From Diorhabda sublineata (Eukaryota > Arthropoda > Insecta > Coleoptera > Chrysomelidae), in contig NC_079475.1 of the NCBI RefSeq assembly GCF_026230105.1, positions 10,990,125-11,054,124 on the forward strand: a DNA stretch of 64,000 nt, given 5' to 3'. The translations under genes were made by a program, and so were the position numbers. The notes under the pieces were generated by a model. It did not search any database. It had not been told where the DNA came from and was given only the letters and a program-made list of their open reading frames with translations. Shown one piece after another: positions 24,478-36,462 of the stretch (position 1 is the stretch's first letter; every line of letters starts with the position of its first letter).

Positions 24478-27400
24478 TTAAACGTGTGTATTTTCAGGAG
24501 GTGGAGCCATGCAATTTCCTGTTGGATATCTTTTTCGAAAATTTTCTATCAAAACAGGATCCACCAATCGAATACCATCTACTTGGTTCCCTAATGTTAT
24601 CCAATTAGGTTGAATATTATGAGGTCTACCAAATAATTCGATTTTCTTAGTACCAGGCGAGAGTCTTTCAATCATTCCTGTAAAAACAAGATTTTGTTAT
24701 TACATACATTGAAGTTGTTATACAATAGTTGGTGGTTTATTAAACGAAACTTAACCATAAATTTCATCGGGTTTGTGACTGGTTGCTCTAACTTCAGCTA
24801 CAATAACATCTGAATCTAATCCTCTATTTAAATTTGGAGGATTTCCTTTCATTCCAACTAAACAATGTTCTTTACCATGATTTAACCAATGACCGGTTCG
24901 CCCTGTCCTTATGATACGTTGCAACTGATTGGTTTTAACCCATATTATTTCGTCTACCTAAAAATAATAACATAAATCTATTAATAAAAGAAAATAGAAA
25001 ATATTCAACGACGGGTACAGAATTCGATGTTTAATAATAAGAATAGTATAAAAAATAAAGAATAATGGAAAGGGTTCATTTATTACAGAAATTTATAACT
25101 TATAATATTATAGAAAAAAAATTAGAACCAAAAAACTAATTAAGTACAACACTGATAAATTAACAGAAAAAAAAGTTCTGAAAAGGCAAGAATTTTATTG
25201 AGCACTTAGAATATAATGTAAAGACTGTCCCAAAATAGAAGCAAGATTTAAATTTGCCGCTATTTATGCAGTGAAGTGTTGACAACCCTAAAAAAAAAGA
25301 AGTCGACAGTTTAAGGTTAAGTGGAAAGTAACACCATAGAACAACGTGTCGTCATTAGAACAATATTTCAAAAATAATGAAAGCTTGGCGGTCGTAGTTG
25401 GAGAATTTTATACAAAATATAGCCGAAATATTGATTGAAATTGATTAAAAAATTTTCGAAGACATAGTGGTCGTATACAAACAAAAGTCGTTCAAATATC
25501 AACATCGGAGCAGTGCGTGAGAGTATCGGCGATAAATCAGGAACCTCGAAAAGAATTGGAAATTTTGCTTACAAAATTCAATTAATACAACAACTGAAGC
25601 CTAACGACCATGCGCAGCGAAGAGACGTAGTTGAGCACCAACATTTTTCGACCAAAATCATCCTAAGTCACCTCGTTGGTTTTGTTAATCGCCAAAATTG
25701 CCACTTTTCGGGCTCTGAGAAACTACATCTGATCGTTGGAAAACAAATACATCTAAAACGTGTCACTGTTTGGACTAAAGGCATAATTGGACCATACTTT
25801 TTTGAAAATGAGCCGTGACTGTTACTGGTGCTCGATAATACAGTTCATTTTGTCGAAATTGGATGATACTGATGTGGCCAATATGTGGTTTGAACACTTG
25901 GTGCCATACAGCCCAAGACACTTCCAGGTCGTATACTTTCTCGTTTCGGTGAACAAAATTGGCTCTCTAGATCGTGTGATTTAGCACCAATAGATTTATT
26001 TTCAGGAGTTATTTTAAAGTCCATAACCACGAGTGTAATTACAGGAGGAGATTCAACAAAATTCAACAACATTAATGCAGAATTGTCATGGAAAATAGTT
26101 CACAAATAACCTCAAAGTTACAATCAAAAGACTAAAAACTGCGTTTTCTATTTAATTAAAATCTTGAGCTAATTTTGGGACACCCAGTAAAAGAATCTGA
26201 GCTGCAACAAGAGTTTCAAGATATGGATGTGGAAAGCTATTACGAAGAAAGGACCCATCTTATACAAGTAGAAAAAGAGGATATACTTAATGGAGTTGGC
26301 TCAAATAAGAGAATAGGCTGCATAAAGAAACTAATTGGGTAAATAACCTCAAAAAGTATGAATCTATCTGAAAGAACAATGACGGTGGAGTTACAAATAA
26401 CTACTTTTTTAAGGAAGAAAAAGGTATCTATAAAATTAAAGATGGGCGTGTAAAAATATTACCCTTTCATAACCCCATAGTTGAAGACATTCCCTTCCTA
26501 ATTCCATCGCCCTTCCTGTGACCCAAAGAAATATGAGTCCTTCATCTTGCAATTGGGGTATACCCAATTGTCTCATTTCATCATCTGACATTGTACCATA
26601 TGGAAGTTCCATATGAATATCCCATGGTGGATCTGCCATTATCACTGCAAATTTACCTAAAACGATAGTTGACGGTGATTTAAGCCCTACGTTTAACTAT
26701 AAGTGACATAATACAATGAGAATAAGCAGAGCCATCGTTAACTGTATTTTCACAAAGAACAGGTACAGTACTAAACAGTTACTATGTTTATACATAATAT
26801 TTTTTCAAGGGATGAATTGCCTCTCTTGTGGAAAATGCAAGGATTTTTTTATATGATTGATACTTTGAAAGATAGAAAGGGAAATGAAGCCAAATTTTGT
26901 TAGATGGGTCACCTTAGGAGGAAGATTAAAGAGCTTGTTTATTTAACTCGGAGTCAACTACTCCAGATACCATAATCGAGAGAATATGAAATGTGAATCA
27001 TAGTAGTTTAAGAGCAGAAATTATTAATGTTGCTCAATCTACTCTATAAAGAGTATACGCTTTAATTGAGAATAGGCGACAAGTTTTGTTTATATGTATT
27101 AAAATTATTATGTACTCTATAAATCCTGGGATATGGAAAAAGGAGGACAGGAGAAGAGAGAAGTTTCAAGAAAAAAATTATTCTTTTAAAATGAGTGATG
27201 GTGAACAGTAGTTATTTTTGTGAATAATTTGAAGGCTGTTAATCATACCTACGATTAAGAAGAATAGAAAATGTAGAAGTTTGACAATATTACTGATGAA
27301 ATGATAGAGCCACTCATTGTGAATGTTACGAACGCGTCTCCGCCCTGCGGCAGAACCGATATGCACAACCCTTCATCTAATATAGTTGTGGATTAAGTTA

Positions 27401-30400
27401 CTGCACACACCTAATACTGTCATATCCAAATATCTCAAATCACACTGAACCCATTGAGGTGGATAGAGAGTCGTACTTTCTACTCTAACTACTGGCCCAC
27501 TCAAAATATTTGGTGAATCATCTGATTTTCCGGCTCGATCAACTTCATAATGTACATATTTACAAGTATCCATGTGAAAGCAAGTGTTAAGGAAAGAACA
27601 ATCCCCCAATGATTCGTCTGTATGTTTTTGTAGAATTTTTTTGAAATGTAATTTCTTGCATTCCACGGTTCCTGAAACATATTTTTTTTAAATAATCGAA
27701 ATCAAATATTTTCTAAATATAAAAAACATTTTCTTTATTAAAGTAGATCTGAAATTCATATACGAGTGAAGTGAGTGAGGAGGAAGCTTTAAAAAATGTT
27801 ATTTATCAGTCAAATTATTTTTCCTCCAATCAAAAAATTTTTATCAGACCCCTCCTCTATCACTACATCGCTCCATGCGAATCTTACATTGTTCGAAATA
27901 AAGTCTTTTTCTGTCAATTTCTTCAGGACGCACATCGTTTTATCTTTCACAGCTTCAACAGACTCAAATCTAGTTCCTTTTAATGCAGATTAACTTTAGG
28001 AAACAAATAGAAGTCGCAAAGTGCAAGATCCGGCGAATAAAGTGGGTGGTCAAACACCAGGATGTTATACTTGGCTAGAAACCTTTTGACGGATAGTTTT
28101 GCACACACTTTTTCGTATGTTAGAAGTTACCACACACCTTCTCTTACATTCAATGAATAAATAGTGAATATCAATACAAAAGTCTGACTGAAGGTGATAA
28201 CTTAGTTATCGAAAGGAGCATCAGACAGTGTAATTGTAGTGTAAACAATGTCACTTTCTCTCTATATTACTGATCATTATATTCACACAAAATATTAATG
28301 TTGCAAGGTGAATGTTATTGATACAAGGTTTGTTATAATTTAAAGTCACTTATCTAACGGTACGTGATTGTTAACTGTACCGAATTTCACGTTTTTGATT
28401 TATCGTGGCCTAAATTTAATCTTACACTATTTTTTAACGACCTTCAGACTCTGAAGATGATAGCTGGTTACCTAAACGCACATCAGACAGTGTGTAGTGT
28501 AAACTGTGTATTCATCAATCATTGATGTTGGGTAAAGCGTCTACGAAGAAATTGGAAGCTTTTGAAACGTGATGTTATAGGAACCTATTGAGAATGCCAT
28601 GTACTACAAAGACTCAACAATAAAGCATGTGATATCAAGAATAGAGAACGGGAACGGAGAAGAAACTTTTGGTTTTAAGACCTCAGGAAATGGTTGGGAT
28701 CAACTACCACAGAGCTATTCCGGGCAGCAGCCAAAAAAGTTAGAATAGCCACGCTAAAAGCGAACGTTCAGACCAGAGGGGTACTACCAAAAGAAAATTT
28801 TATCAAGAAATTGTGTCAGTCTGAAAATATTATCTATGGTTGATTTTCCTTTTGCGAAAAACTTGAGATTTAACCTAATTTAGTAGTTTTTCAAATAAGG
28901 CTTATGAAAGAAGAAGTTATACAAAGAAACTAATACCGCAGTAGTTCAAGCAAATCAATGGATCTCCTTTTTTAAAGATAGGATAAATAACACTTATTAT
29001 GTGTCTTAACAACTTAGCACTACCACATTTGAGAAGCTCCAATGACAAATGATTCAGTCCAGATGTTTAGCTATCTTTCAGTTATCAAATGGTGGTAATA
29101 GATTTGTCTTTTCTCATTCATGAAAAATGCTATGAGAATAATTATGTGTCGTTCTAGCATTCAAAGAATTATCCAAGTGTTCAATCCATCTATTTAGAAT
29201 AGCACCTGAATCACATAAAGTCTCTCCAACTAAGATTTATTTGTAATAGAAACCATCAATATAATCTGTATTTTCATTTTACTCATTTCTGTTATGGAGT
29301 GGTGTGGTGGGATCTTTGTCTACCTCTTTTTATCTCTTACCATTTCCTTCCAATTTGTAGAGTTCAAATACTTTCAGTTCTTCTCATCTGTATTTCGATC
29401 TTCCCCTCGGTCTATTTCTGTGCTTGTTAATTTCAGAAATCAGCACACTATCAAATGCTTATAATTATTAATAATTGTGTTTTCCAAATGCAAACCCCAC
29501 TAAATACGTGAAGATGAACTTAGATGCGAAGCAACCTCACACCAAACTTATATTACCAGTCCCCTTATATACTCCAAGAGCTAAATTCAAATTATTAATA
29601 AATGCAGTTCAATACCAGTTCTTAATAACTTACCATTTCTTTCACAATCTACTCTTGTACCATGCGGACAAAACTCCATAAGTTGTTTGCCTCCTTGAGA
29701 TTTGAATCGTTCAGTTAAAGATCGTTCTTTTGCTGTTGGTTTACTTAGTAAATCTAAAATTTCTTCACCCAATTTTTTACTTTCTTTTTCTTTTGTTGAG
29801 GGCATAGATAACAACGACTAAAATGTATTTTTAATTATAAAACTATTCTGAAACTTTTAATGATTTATGACCAATTTTTTAAATATAATAATAAAAATTC
29901 TGAAAATCTGAAATTGTAAGATTGTAATTTATGGACTTCTATTTATTATTTATACTTAGGGTTTGTAAGCGCACTACACTATTGTGTCCCCTTTTTACTA
30001 GAGAGAAATATGGACAAATATGCTACAACTACAACTTCATATAAAATATAATTTTTGATTTCTGAGTTATCTAAAGCTCACAACTCGATAATTTCAAATT
30101 TAACCCTATATTATATATGAGTTGTTACCAAAATATCTGCCTTCGGTTCCTTCTTTTCTTTTTTACGCTTATCTTCTTCAAGTTCTGAATTTTTCTCTGG
30201 CGAATCATCTCTCTTTCTTTTCAAATCCTCTTTAGTTATATCACATTTAACTTCAGAGCCATCAATAATAATAGCATTCACTTTTGAAACATCTATGTGA
30301 GTCACTTCTAATACATCTACACCATCTTTTGATGTTGGTTTTAATGTAATTAGTTTTTGTGTAGCAAATTTTTCTAATAAATTACATATTTTACGATGAG

Positions 30401-30651
30401 TATTATCTCTGAAAATTAATATTAGTATCCAATAAGAACTTTCATAGTTTACAACCAAATTGAAATATACAGGTTTAGACACAACAGAAACTATTCAATT
30501 TTGTTAACATCACATTTTATTACAAAGAGAATGTACTCACAATTACATAATCACAATGCCCTTCAAAATTAACTAATTCTAAAAATTATCTTTTCATTTT
30601 TTTAAACTAACGTCTATGATCATTAAGGATTATTTTGAGATAGCTTGTATA

Positions 30652-30720
<69 letters not shown>

Positions 30721-32332
30721 TTAAGGGTTTTATAAAATTAATAGAAATATCAAATACCCATATCAAAACTGTCTAATTTATAAATTTTACAAAACAAAAT
30801 TGAGTTACACTTGCCAATTGCCAAATACTATGTAATGCAATCCCCTGCTCTGATACTACTTGGTATCTTCAAGGTATACTGAAAATCATGTATCTAATTG
30901 TATTTTGAACTAACTGAAACCATATTTCTGTCAGCCTCTATGAAATCTTTAGGTTTACAAGAGAACATAGTAAAGTTCTAACCCTACAGCCCCATATTGT
31001 CCCCATGAGTTTTTAGTAGAATCAAAATCAGGGTTTTTAAGGGTGCAATTAGAATATCTAATACAATTTTTTGGGTGTAATAGTTCACAACTTAAATCAT
31101 GATTGGCGTTCATTATCATGCATTTTAGGGAAATTCATCTCCTACAATCCTCTCCTCCAAAATAATGCTAACTCCGATTACAACTCTCATTGCACTATAG
31201 CTACCTTCTAACAATTGTTGCTGCATTGGAATATGGTGCACTAGCACTGAAACAGTGATAACTATCCTATAGAGGTAGTTACTAAGGAGTGAAAATCATG
31301 ATAACACTAAAAGCTGATCCATTGATGTTCTTCTCAATTTCAGTGTTCATAGGAAATGTGGTAAAAGGAAACTAGTTGCAGCTTGATGGGGACTACGTTC
31401 AGTGTCTACCAATTTCCTTTGAGCTATATCTTGATGTATGCATCAATTCTTATTGTGGTGCAATGCTTCAAACAAAGAAGCTTTTTAATACCCACGTTCT
31501 CAAACATCAATCTTGATTACATAAATTTCATCCTGGCCTAGGTCCTCTTTGGTTATTAATGGTCTCTCTAAAAAGTGCCAGTTGATTGTGTCCTTATCTA
31601 ATGGTATGTTACTGTTAACCAGGTCGAATTGCACATTTTTGATTTATCATAGCTTACTTTTTTTATCGTCACATCTTTACTAATATACAAAATAAATGCA
31701 GAATTCATAAATTTTTTTAAAGAATTTCTTCAGCTAATTATTTTGTCAATATCCAAAAAAAAATGGCATTTCATATACAAAACCAGAGTATCAAAATATT
31801 GAAAACAAATGGTAAAGAAATATCTTCAAATTTGGTACAGTTTGAGATTATTTTATTATATTAAAATGAATTATTGCCTAATGTTTACCTGTCACTACAA
31901 ATAAGTTTAAATGGTGTGAGTAATTCTGAAGAAAAAATTGGCAATTGAAGAGTTACTTCACTTAATTGTCTTAGCAACTCTCTTTCCAATTCAGGACTGA
32001 ACTTAAGTAAATCTTCTTTTTCATCAAGTTTCTGTTCTGATTCTATAACTACTTTTGTAGGGGAGGTAAAAATTGTGGAAGAAGTATCAACTATTCCCAC
32101 CGTAGAAGGAGACCCTGTAAGAAAGCTTAATATTTAATTATATTCTTAGTTCAAAGAATATAAATTTAAAATTATATTAACATAAATGATGTGTTTAATA
32201 AATTATTCTTTAAATACCCAAACTCGAGCCCAGTAATTCTTGACGTGCTTTTTTTCGTTTTTCTAATCTTTCACGTAGGCTATTTCTTTTACTTTTAATA
32301 GCCTGAATTTCTTCCCAAGCATCTGTAGACAT
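24478..32332 (-). CDS. METTL3: N6-adenosine-methyltransferase catalytic subunit METTL3/Ime4 (complete, 8 exons)
   Basis: Exons on the minus strand are 32332-32218, 32114-31889, 30408-30129, 29817-29634, 27671-27411, 26656-26463, 24957-24756 and 24677-24478. All splice sites are GT/AG, phases match, and the CDS is 1662 nt for 553 aa, close to the usual 550-600. The N-terminus (MSTDAWEEIQAIKSKRNSLR) has the family leader helix. Exon 3 carries a K/R-rich region. Exons 4-5 encode two CCCH zinc fingers (C-x7-C-x7-C-x3-H, then C-x5-C-x5-C-x3-H). Exon 6 has the catalytic DPPW at 26633-26622. Exon 7 has the KTNQLQRIIRTGRTGHWLNH block. The protein transfers methyl from SAM to adenosine in nuclear mRNA, as a heterodimer with METTL14. 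AATAAA on the minus strand at 24420-24415 lies 58 nt after the stop. It shares a divergent promoter region with CHCHD7. Identification is very secure. Confidence 0.97.
25218..26190 (+). mobile_element. Tc1/mariner-superfamily element with matching ends, degraded transposase
   Basis: Left end ..CTGTCCCAAAATAG (about 25227) and right end ..AATTTTGGGACACCCAGTA (about 26170-26189) are inverted copies. The transposase fragments read SYKIQL-like NFAYKIQLIQQLKPNDHAQR, FVNRQNCHFSGSEKL, RVTVWTKGIIGPYFFEN and then ILSKLDDTDVANMW. It belongs to the same superfamily branch as 12660-13890 and 50745-51210. In-frame stops and a frameshift near 25818. It sits in the METTL3 intron between exons 7 and 6. Confidence 0.85.
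27780..28140 (-). pseudogene. Mariner transposase C-terminal fragment
   Basis: The minus strand has LAKYNILVFDHPLYSPDLAL, then CDFYLFPK, and after a frameshift FESVEAVKDK and VLKKLTEKDFISNN. The HPLYSPDL-x-CD-YLFPK box is diagnostic. METTL3 intron. Confidence 0.8.
28185..28530. repeat. Dispersed non-coding repeat with GTTATCGAAA / CATCAGACAGTGT motifs
   Basis: The pair TTATCGAAA...CATCAGACAGTGT...GTGTAAAC recurs twice here (28201-28260 and 28455-28510). A related stretch (GGTTATCGAAACGC..GGTGTAAACAGTGTGTTC) lies at 56370-56430. It is a mobile-element-like dispersed repeat, family not named. Confidence 0.5.
28560..28835 (+). pseudogene. LINE C-terminal tail fragment
   Basis: The plus frame reads TTTELFRAAAKKVRIATLKA, then NVQTRGVLPKEN, following WF-like residues and a DLRKWLGS stretch. 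The ELFRAAA-K-RIA motif is typical of the C-terminus of insect LINE polyproteins. METTL3 intron. Confidence 0.5.
30652..30718. repeat. (AT)n microsatellite
   Basis: An almost uninterrupted AT dinucleotide run of about 67 bp in a METTL3 intron. Confidence 0.97.
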
Positions 32333-32779
32333 TTTAATTTTAAAACAGTATCATACACTATCAAATAAATAACTATCCCGGTTTAAAATAAAGTATTTTA
32401 CAAGTAATAAATAAATAAACATCAGATAGGTTAGATGATCTCTTCTTTTTGATGTTACCATCTTATCACTACAATTTTTAAATTATCTATGTACTTATTA
32501 CGTCACAAATAATGGGAGGTATGCGTGGGAATATTAATTAGTTAATCATTTTTGATAAATGGGGGAAATAAGAGTTAATTCAGAGTGCTGGCCAATATGT
32601 TAAAGAGTAATGTGTCGTGTAGCGTGACACTAGTACTCAGTACTACTGGCCAGATTACTGATGTATGTATTAAGACCGTCATCGGAATAAAGACTGTCAG
32701 TCACATGATGTTCTATGCTCTCATTCCTCAAAAGTCAATATTTATAGGTTATGTATCATTTCAAATTCTTTACATAATT
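32333..32779. promoter_or_regulatory. METTL3-CHCHD7 divergent (bidirectional) promoter region
   Basis: There are 447 bp between the METTL3 ATG (minus strand, 32332) and the CHCHD7 ATG (plus strand, 32780). No transposon remnant is recognisable inside, unlike almost every other gap in the window. An open frame continues upstream of the CHCHD7 ATG to about 32585, but it matches nothing in the family and is probably 5'UTR or chance. No confident TATA or initiator was assigned. Confidence 0.55.
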
Positions 32780-33807
32780 ATGAAAAATACAGAAGCTGAA
32801 GAAAACAATCCATGTTTAAAAGAACAAGAATTAACTTATAAATGTTTTCATGATAACAGTTTCGATAAAGAAGCATGTCAATTACAAATAGAAAACTATA
32901 AACTTTGTAAATCTTTTTGGGTAAGTACATATCTGGAGGAACTTCAATAAAAATATTAAATTTTTTGTGACTAATAGCCTCATTTACGTTGAAAATATGA
33001 TCATAAGATTGTCCAAAGCTGTAAGATAAAATATACATTCTCATTTTATTTCTGAAAATTGTATATAAATCATAATCAATTGAAACGGCCCAAACAATTA
33101 AAAATAAATTATAATTTAGATAATAATAAGAAGTACTATTCATTATTATAAAAAAACTAACTCCATATTCTGGAACGGGGTGACAAGAAAAGTTGTCTTC
33201 TTAATCAGAAGTTAAACTCATTGGCTTCACAACATAAACTATATGCTGGGCTTGTCCAGAATGCTCAGATTTAGGGATGAATTTTTTTACAGTTTCATAG
33301 TCATTAAGCCTGTTTTAGCAGCTGACATGGGTTGAATGATAATATAGTCAATCTTAGAATGTATAAGAGATCTGTAAAACTCAAAATCTAAAAATTTTTT
33401 TGTGTTAGTGTTGGACATTTTCCTATTTGCTGTAACCCTAAAATGTCAGTATGCCAGAACATTTTAAATGATAGAGAACATATTTAATATGATCATCTCA
33501 CAAGTATCTGTATACAAGTAATTTTAGTGCTGGTAATTTGACTTGGACAATTGAATAAAGAATAAAAGCACTAAGCAAAAATTGCCTGCTATTTAATGAA
33601 TTTGTACTTGAAAAGTATTTTTATTTAATTATCTCGACATTTACTTATTAATTTATAAATGCTTTAATGTGTTTAAATATGTTACAATTTCAGTATTCAG
33701 TTCAAAAAGAAAGGAGAAAACAAGGTGTGAGACCAGTTATGCCACCTTTATCAGAGCGGGATAGTATTAAACGTGAATTTTTTGCCAAGTTTCGACAGCA
33801 GCAGTAA
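32780..33807 (+). CDS. CHCHD7: CHCHD7 (twin CX9C mitochondrial protein, COX23-like)
   Basis: Exon 1 is 32780-32920, ending at TGG|GTAAGT in phase 0. Exon 2 is 33694-33807, starting after TTTCAG and ending in TAA. The product is 84 aa, matching the usual 80-90 aa of CHCHD7. The twin CX9C motif is complete: Cys12/Cys22 and Cys33/Cys43, each pair nine residues apart. The C-terminal tail (RPVMPPLSERDSIKREFF) is basic and proline-containing. Family knowledge: Mia40 oxidises such proteins in the mitochondrial intermembrane space, and they are linked to cytochrome oxidase biogenesis. AATAAA at 33905-33910 is a likely poly(A) signal. The 773-bp intron shows no recognisable element. The start was chosen because upstream in-frame sequence lacks family similarity. 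Confidence 0.93.
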
Positions 33808-34447
33808 TAGTTTATGTAAATTTTTGATAGCACGTTTTCCAAATGATCCACCATCAATTATTTTGTACTACTTTTCAACATAATACTGGTAACTAAAAAA
33901 AATCAATAAAGCATTTAAATTGCAGTTTCCAATTCAAAATATTAAAATTAAACTGTCCAAGGCAGTAAGTTCCAAAGTTATAGATGATTTGTTATAGTTT
34001 TTGTAAAAATGAATATTTTATTTCTAGGAATAAAATTTATGTACATAGATAATCAATTAATCTTTTTAGTTATGTAAATAAAATTATAGTTTTCTCTCAA
34101 TTTCTTATTTTTTAGACCTTTTGATATGTTTATGTTTCTTAATCGTCTTGATTTTAGGCCTCTTTTGATTTAAAATTAGTTTTTTTTTTCGAAAACCTGG
34201 ATTAGGTCAATGGAGCATAATAGTGCCGGCATCATATAGTTGTTTCTATAATTTATCTCAATATGAATATTGCACTATTGTGTTTGAAACCTTGTTGATC
34301 TTCATTTATTTCTATATTTTGTGTGAGGTACTTGTTCGAAGTTTAATTATGGTGCTGAGATATTTGCCTCTTGGATTTTTCTTTTCTTATTGAATTTGGT
34401 TAGGTTAGGTTGCTTTATTAATATAATAACACATAACACGTTTTTAA
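33808..34447. other. Spacer downstream of CHCHD7
   Basis: AT-rich 3'UTR and spacer. AATAAA occurs at 33905-33910. No coding exon or recognisable transposon was seen before the MITE at 34448. Confidence 0.5.
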
Positions 34448-35053
34448 GGGAGTACTCTAGTTTCACGGGTCGAAAAAATCGATTTTTTTTCCATAAATTA
34501 CATCTATAACATGTATGCCGAAAGGATTTTTCAATATTCAAAGCGGTTCACAAGTTATGGCCCTGGAACGGAGCGCGCGTCGAGCGGCGCTAACCATGAC
34601 CTTTTGTGAATTAGGCCCAAGTAAAGTTTTCGAAATGGTGAGCAACGATATTTAAGAAACTACTGGACAGATCTTGTTCAAATTTGTACCACATCTTTAA
34701 TATGTTATCAGCAAGCAATTGAACTAGGATTATCATAATTGCTCCAATAGTTTATTCTACATGTGAAAAAATGAGTAAAACATGAATGTAATTTTCAAAA
34801 GTGTATAAAGAAGTCAATTTTTGAATTTAGAATTCACTCTACCGTAAATATGAAGATTAAAATGCAGTTTGGTTTTTTAATTTCGAATAAGCAGGACCGC
34901 CGCAATCTTGGTCACCGTCAGGCACTTATTTCACTTGATTTCTTTCCACTATAACGTTTATTTTATATTTTGAAAGCTTATGTAAACGTTAATAAATGTT
35001 ATGCAAAAACAATAATAATTAAAAAAAAACAGCCGGGAAACTAGAGGACCCTC
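34448..35053. mobile_element. 606-bp MITE with inverted ends and TTAA target duplication
   Basis: The left end GGGAGTACTCTAGTTTCACGG and the right end (inverted) GAGGGTCCTCTAGTTTCCCGG match at 17 of 21 positions. TTAA occurs exactly at both borders (34444-34447, 35054-35057). TTAA duplication is the piggyBac hallmark. No transposase frame inside, so it is non-autonomous. Confidence 0.7.
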
Positions 35054-35937
35054 TTAATAAAAACTCCAATAATTAGTTAACTGGCCATATATTACGAAGA
35101 TTTAAATTACATTATAATTGTTCATCATCGGGTATGTTTTTGTAGTCTGGTCTGCAGCTCGACTATTGACTATGGCCAAATACAAAGACTAGGTCATTCG
35201 ATACACTCAAATTTAATTAAATAATAATGTTTGAAAAAAAAAACAACACCTAATGTTTGTTGCACATCCGAGAGACAACACTTGATTCCAATCATGCGTT
35301 GTCGATCAATAGTCAATCAGACTGTTTTTTTATCGTGAAACAGTTGACCTTAAAGTGTCGACACATTTGTCTCACCTAAAAACAAAACAATAATTAATTT
35401 TTTAATAGTTAATAAAATTTATAGTAATACCGACCTCACATATTCACATGTTACTATACGAACGAACGAATTTAGGAACAGTTGGCGCGGAACATTTTCT
35501 ATTAATCTATTGTCAAATTAAGGGCTGGGCGTTTGAAGGAAATTTAAAAATTAGTTGGTTCATTGGCGAGTACTTAGTGGTACCGTCTAGTTACATTTTG
35601 GTGTTTTTTATATTTTAACATGTTGTGAGGAGACGCGCAAGTGACAAGGGTGACTTTTGGCATTTTCGGAAAACGAAACACCATTTATACATTTGCGTTT
35701 TGGAGAGGCACTCACTCAAAAAACGATTTCTCGTTCATGGTTATAATAATACACTAAAAACGAGGTTTTCCACAGAACATACCCTAAGCAGAGATCCAGA
35801 GAGTTGTTATTCAGTAAAGATAACATGGCGGATTTTCGATGCCAATGCCCTCGATGGTAGGATGAACTAATTTATTTTCGCGGTTCATTTAAATTTACGG
35901 CATTTCCATACAGTTCCGATTTAGCAGTTTCCCGAAT
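35054..35937. other. Unassigned spacer 3' of EPT1
   Basis: An 81-aa plus open frame at 35625-35870 (KHHLYICVLERHSLKKRF) is not recognised and has no conserved neighbours or splice support. Otherwise AT-rich, no gene seen. Confidence 0.3.
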
Positions 35938-36190
35938 TCACAATAAAAAACATCTTAGAACTGGGACAAGTTTATTTACAAAATAATATTTACATATATT
36001 TTCGTCTACGTAACTGTGATATTCATAAAAAGAAATAACAGTAGCAGATTTTCTATTGAAATTTATTAGATCACTTACCAGAAAATGCTTTTCACACAAT
36101 CCATATTTTGATATTGACCATTGAATTTCACAAAATTCTTCCTACTTAGAACACACATCAGAAAAGCGTTTAGGGAATTTAAACAAATGA
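35938..36190 (-). pseudogene. THAP-domain remnant
   Basis: The minus strand reads LFKFPKRFSDVCSK, a TAG, then CEIQWSISKYGLCEKHFLVS, then DLINFNRKSATVISF. The FPK...W..SKY..C-x2-HF-x2-SD...AV layout is that of the C2CH THAP zinc finger. The internal stop indicates decay. Such domains occur in P-element-like transposases and host THAP genes. Confidence 0.5.
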
Positions 36191-36397
36191 TTATTTATCT
36201 TGACAATTGACAGTAATGACACATTTTTATTACACTAGCGTCACTATTAGTAAGTGGCGGAACTAAATTTGTGTTTCTGAAATTTAGATGCAATTTGACC
36301 TTCTTATTTGGTATGTTCTGTGTTGTTTTCTATGCTTTGTAACAGACTAGTCTGAGATCCAGTGCAGCCACTTTTATAACACTGAAGTTTTCGCGCG

Positions 36398-36403
36398 TTT
36401 ATT
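36398..36403 (-). terminator. candidate poly(A) signal of EPT1
   Basis: AATAAA on the minus strand about 60 nt beyond the TAA that ends the read-through last exon. It supports a short 3' end at this position. Confidence 0.45.
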
Positions 36404-36462
36404 CCGCTTTATATTTGAATCAACCACGTATTTTTTGACAGTAAACGCCCTCATATGCTGTT

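Noticed and set aside
32585..32779. N-terminal extension of CHCHD7
   Set aside because: The frame is open, but family members start just before the first CX9C, and this is the promoter/5'UTR position.
36074..36141. Last EPT1 exon after the donor at 36474
   Set aside because: Phase fits and an acceptor and donor exist, but the residues (SKYGLCEKHF) match a THAP finger, not the EPT1 tail.
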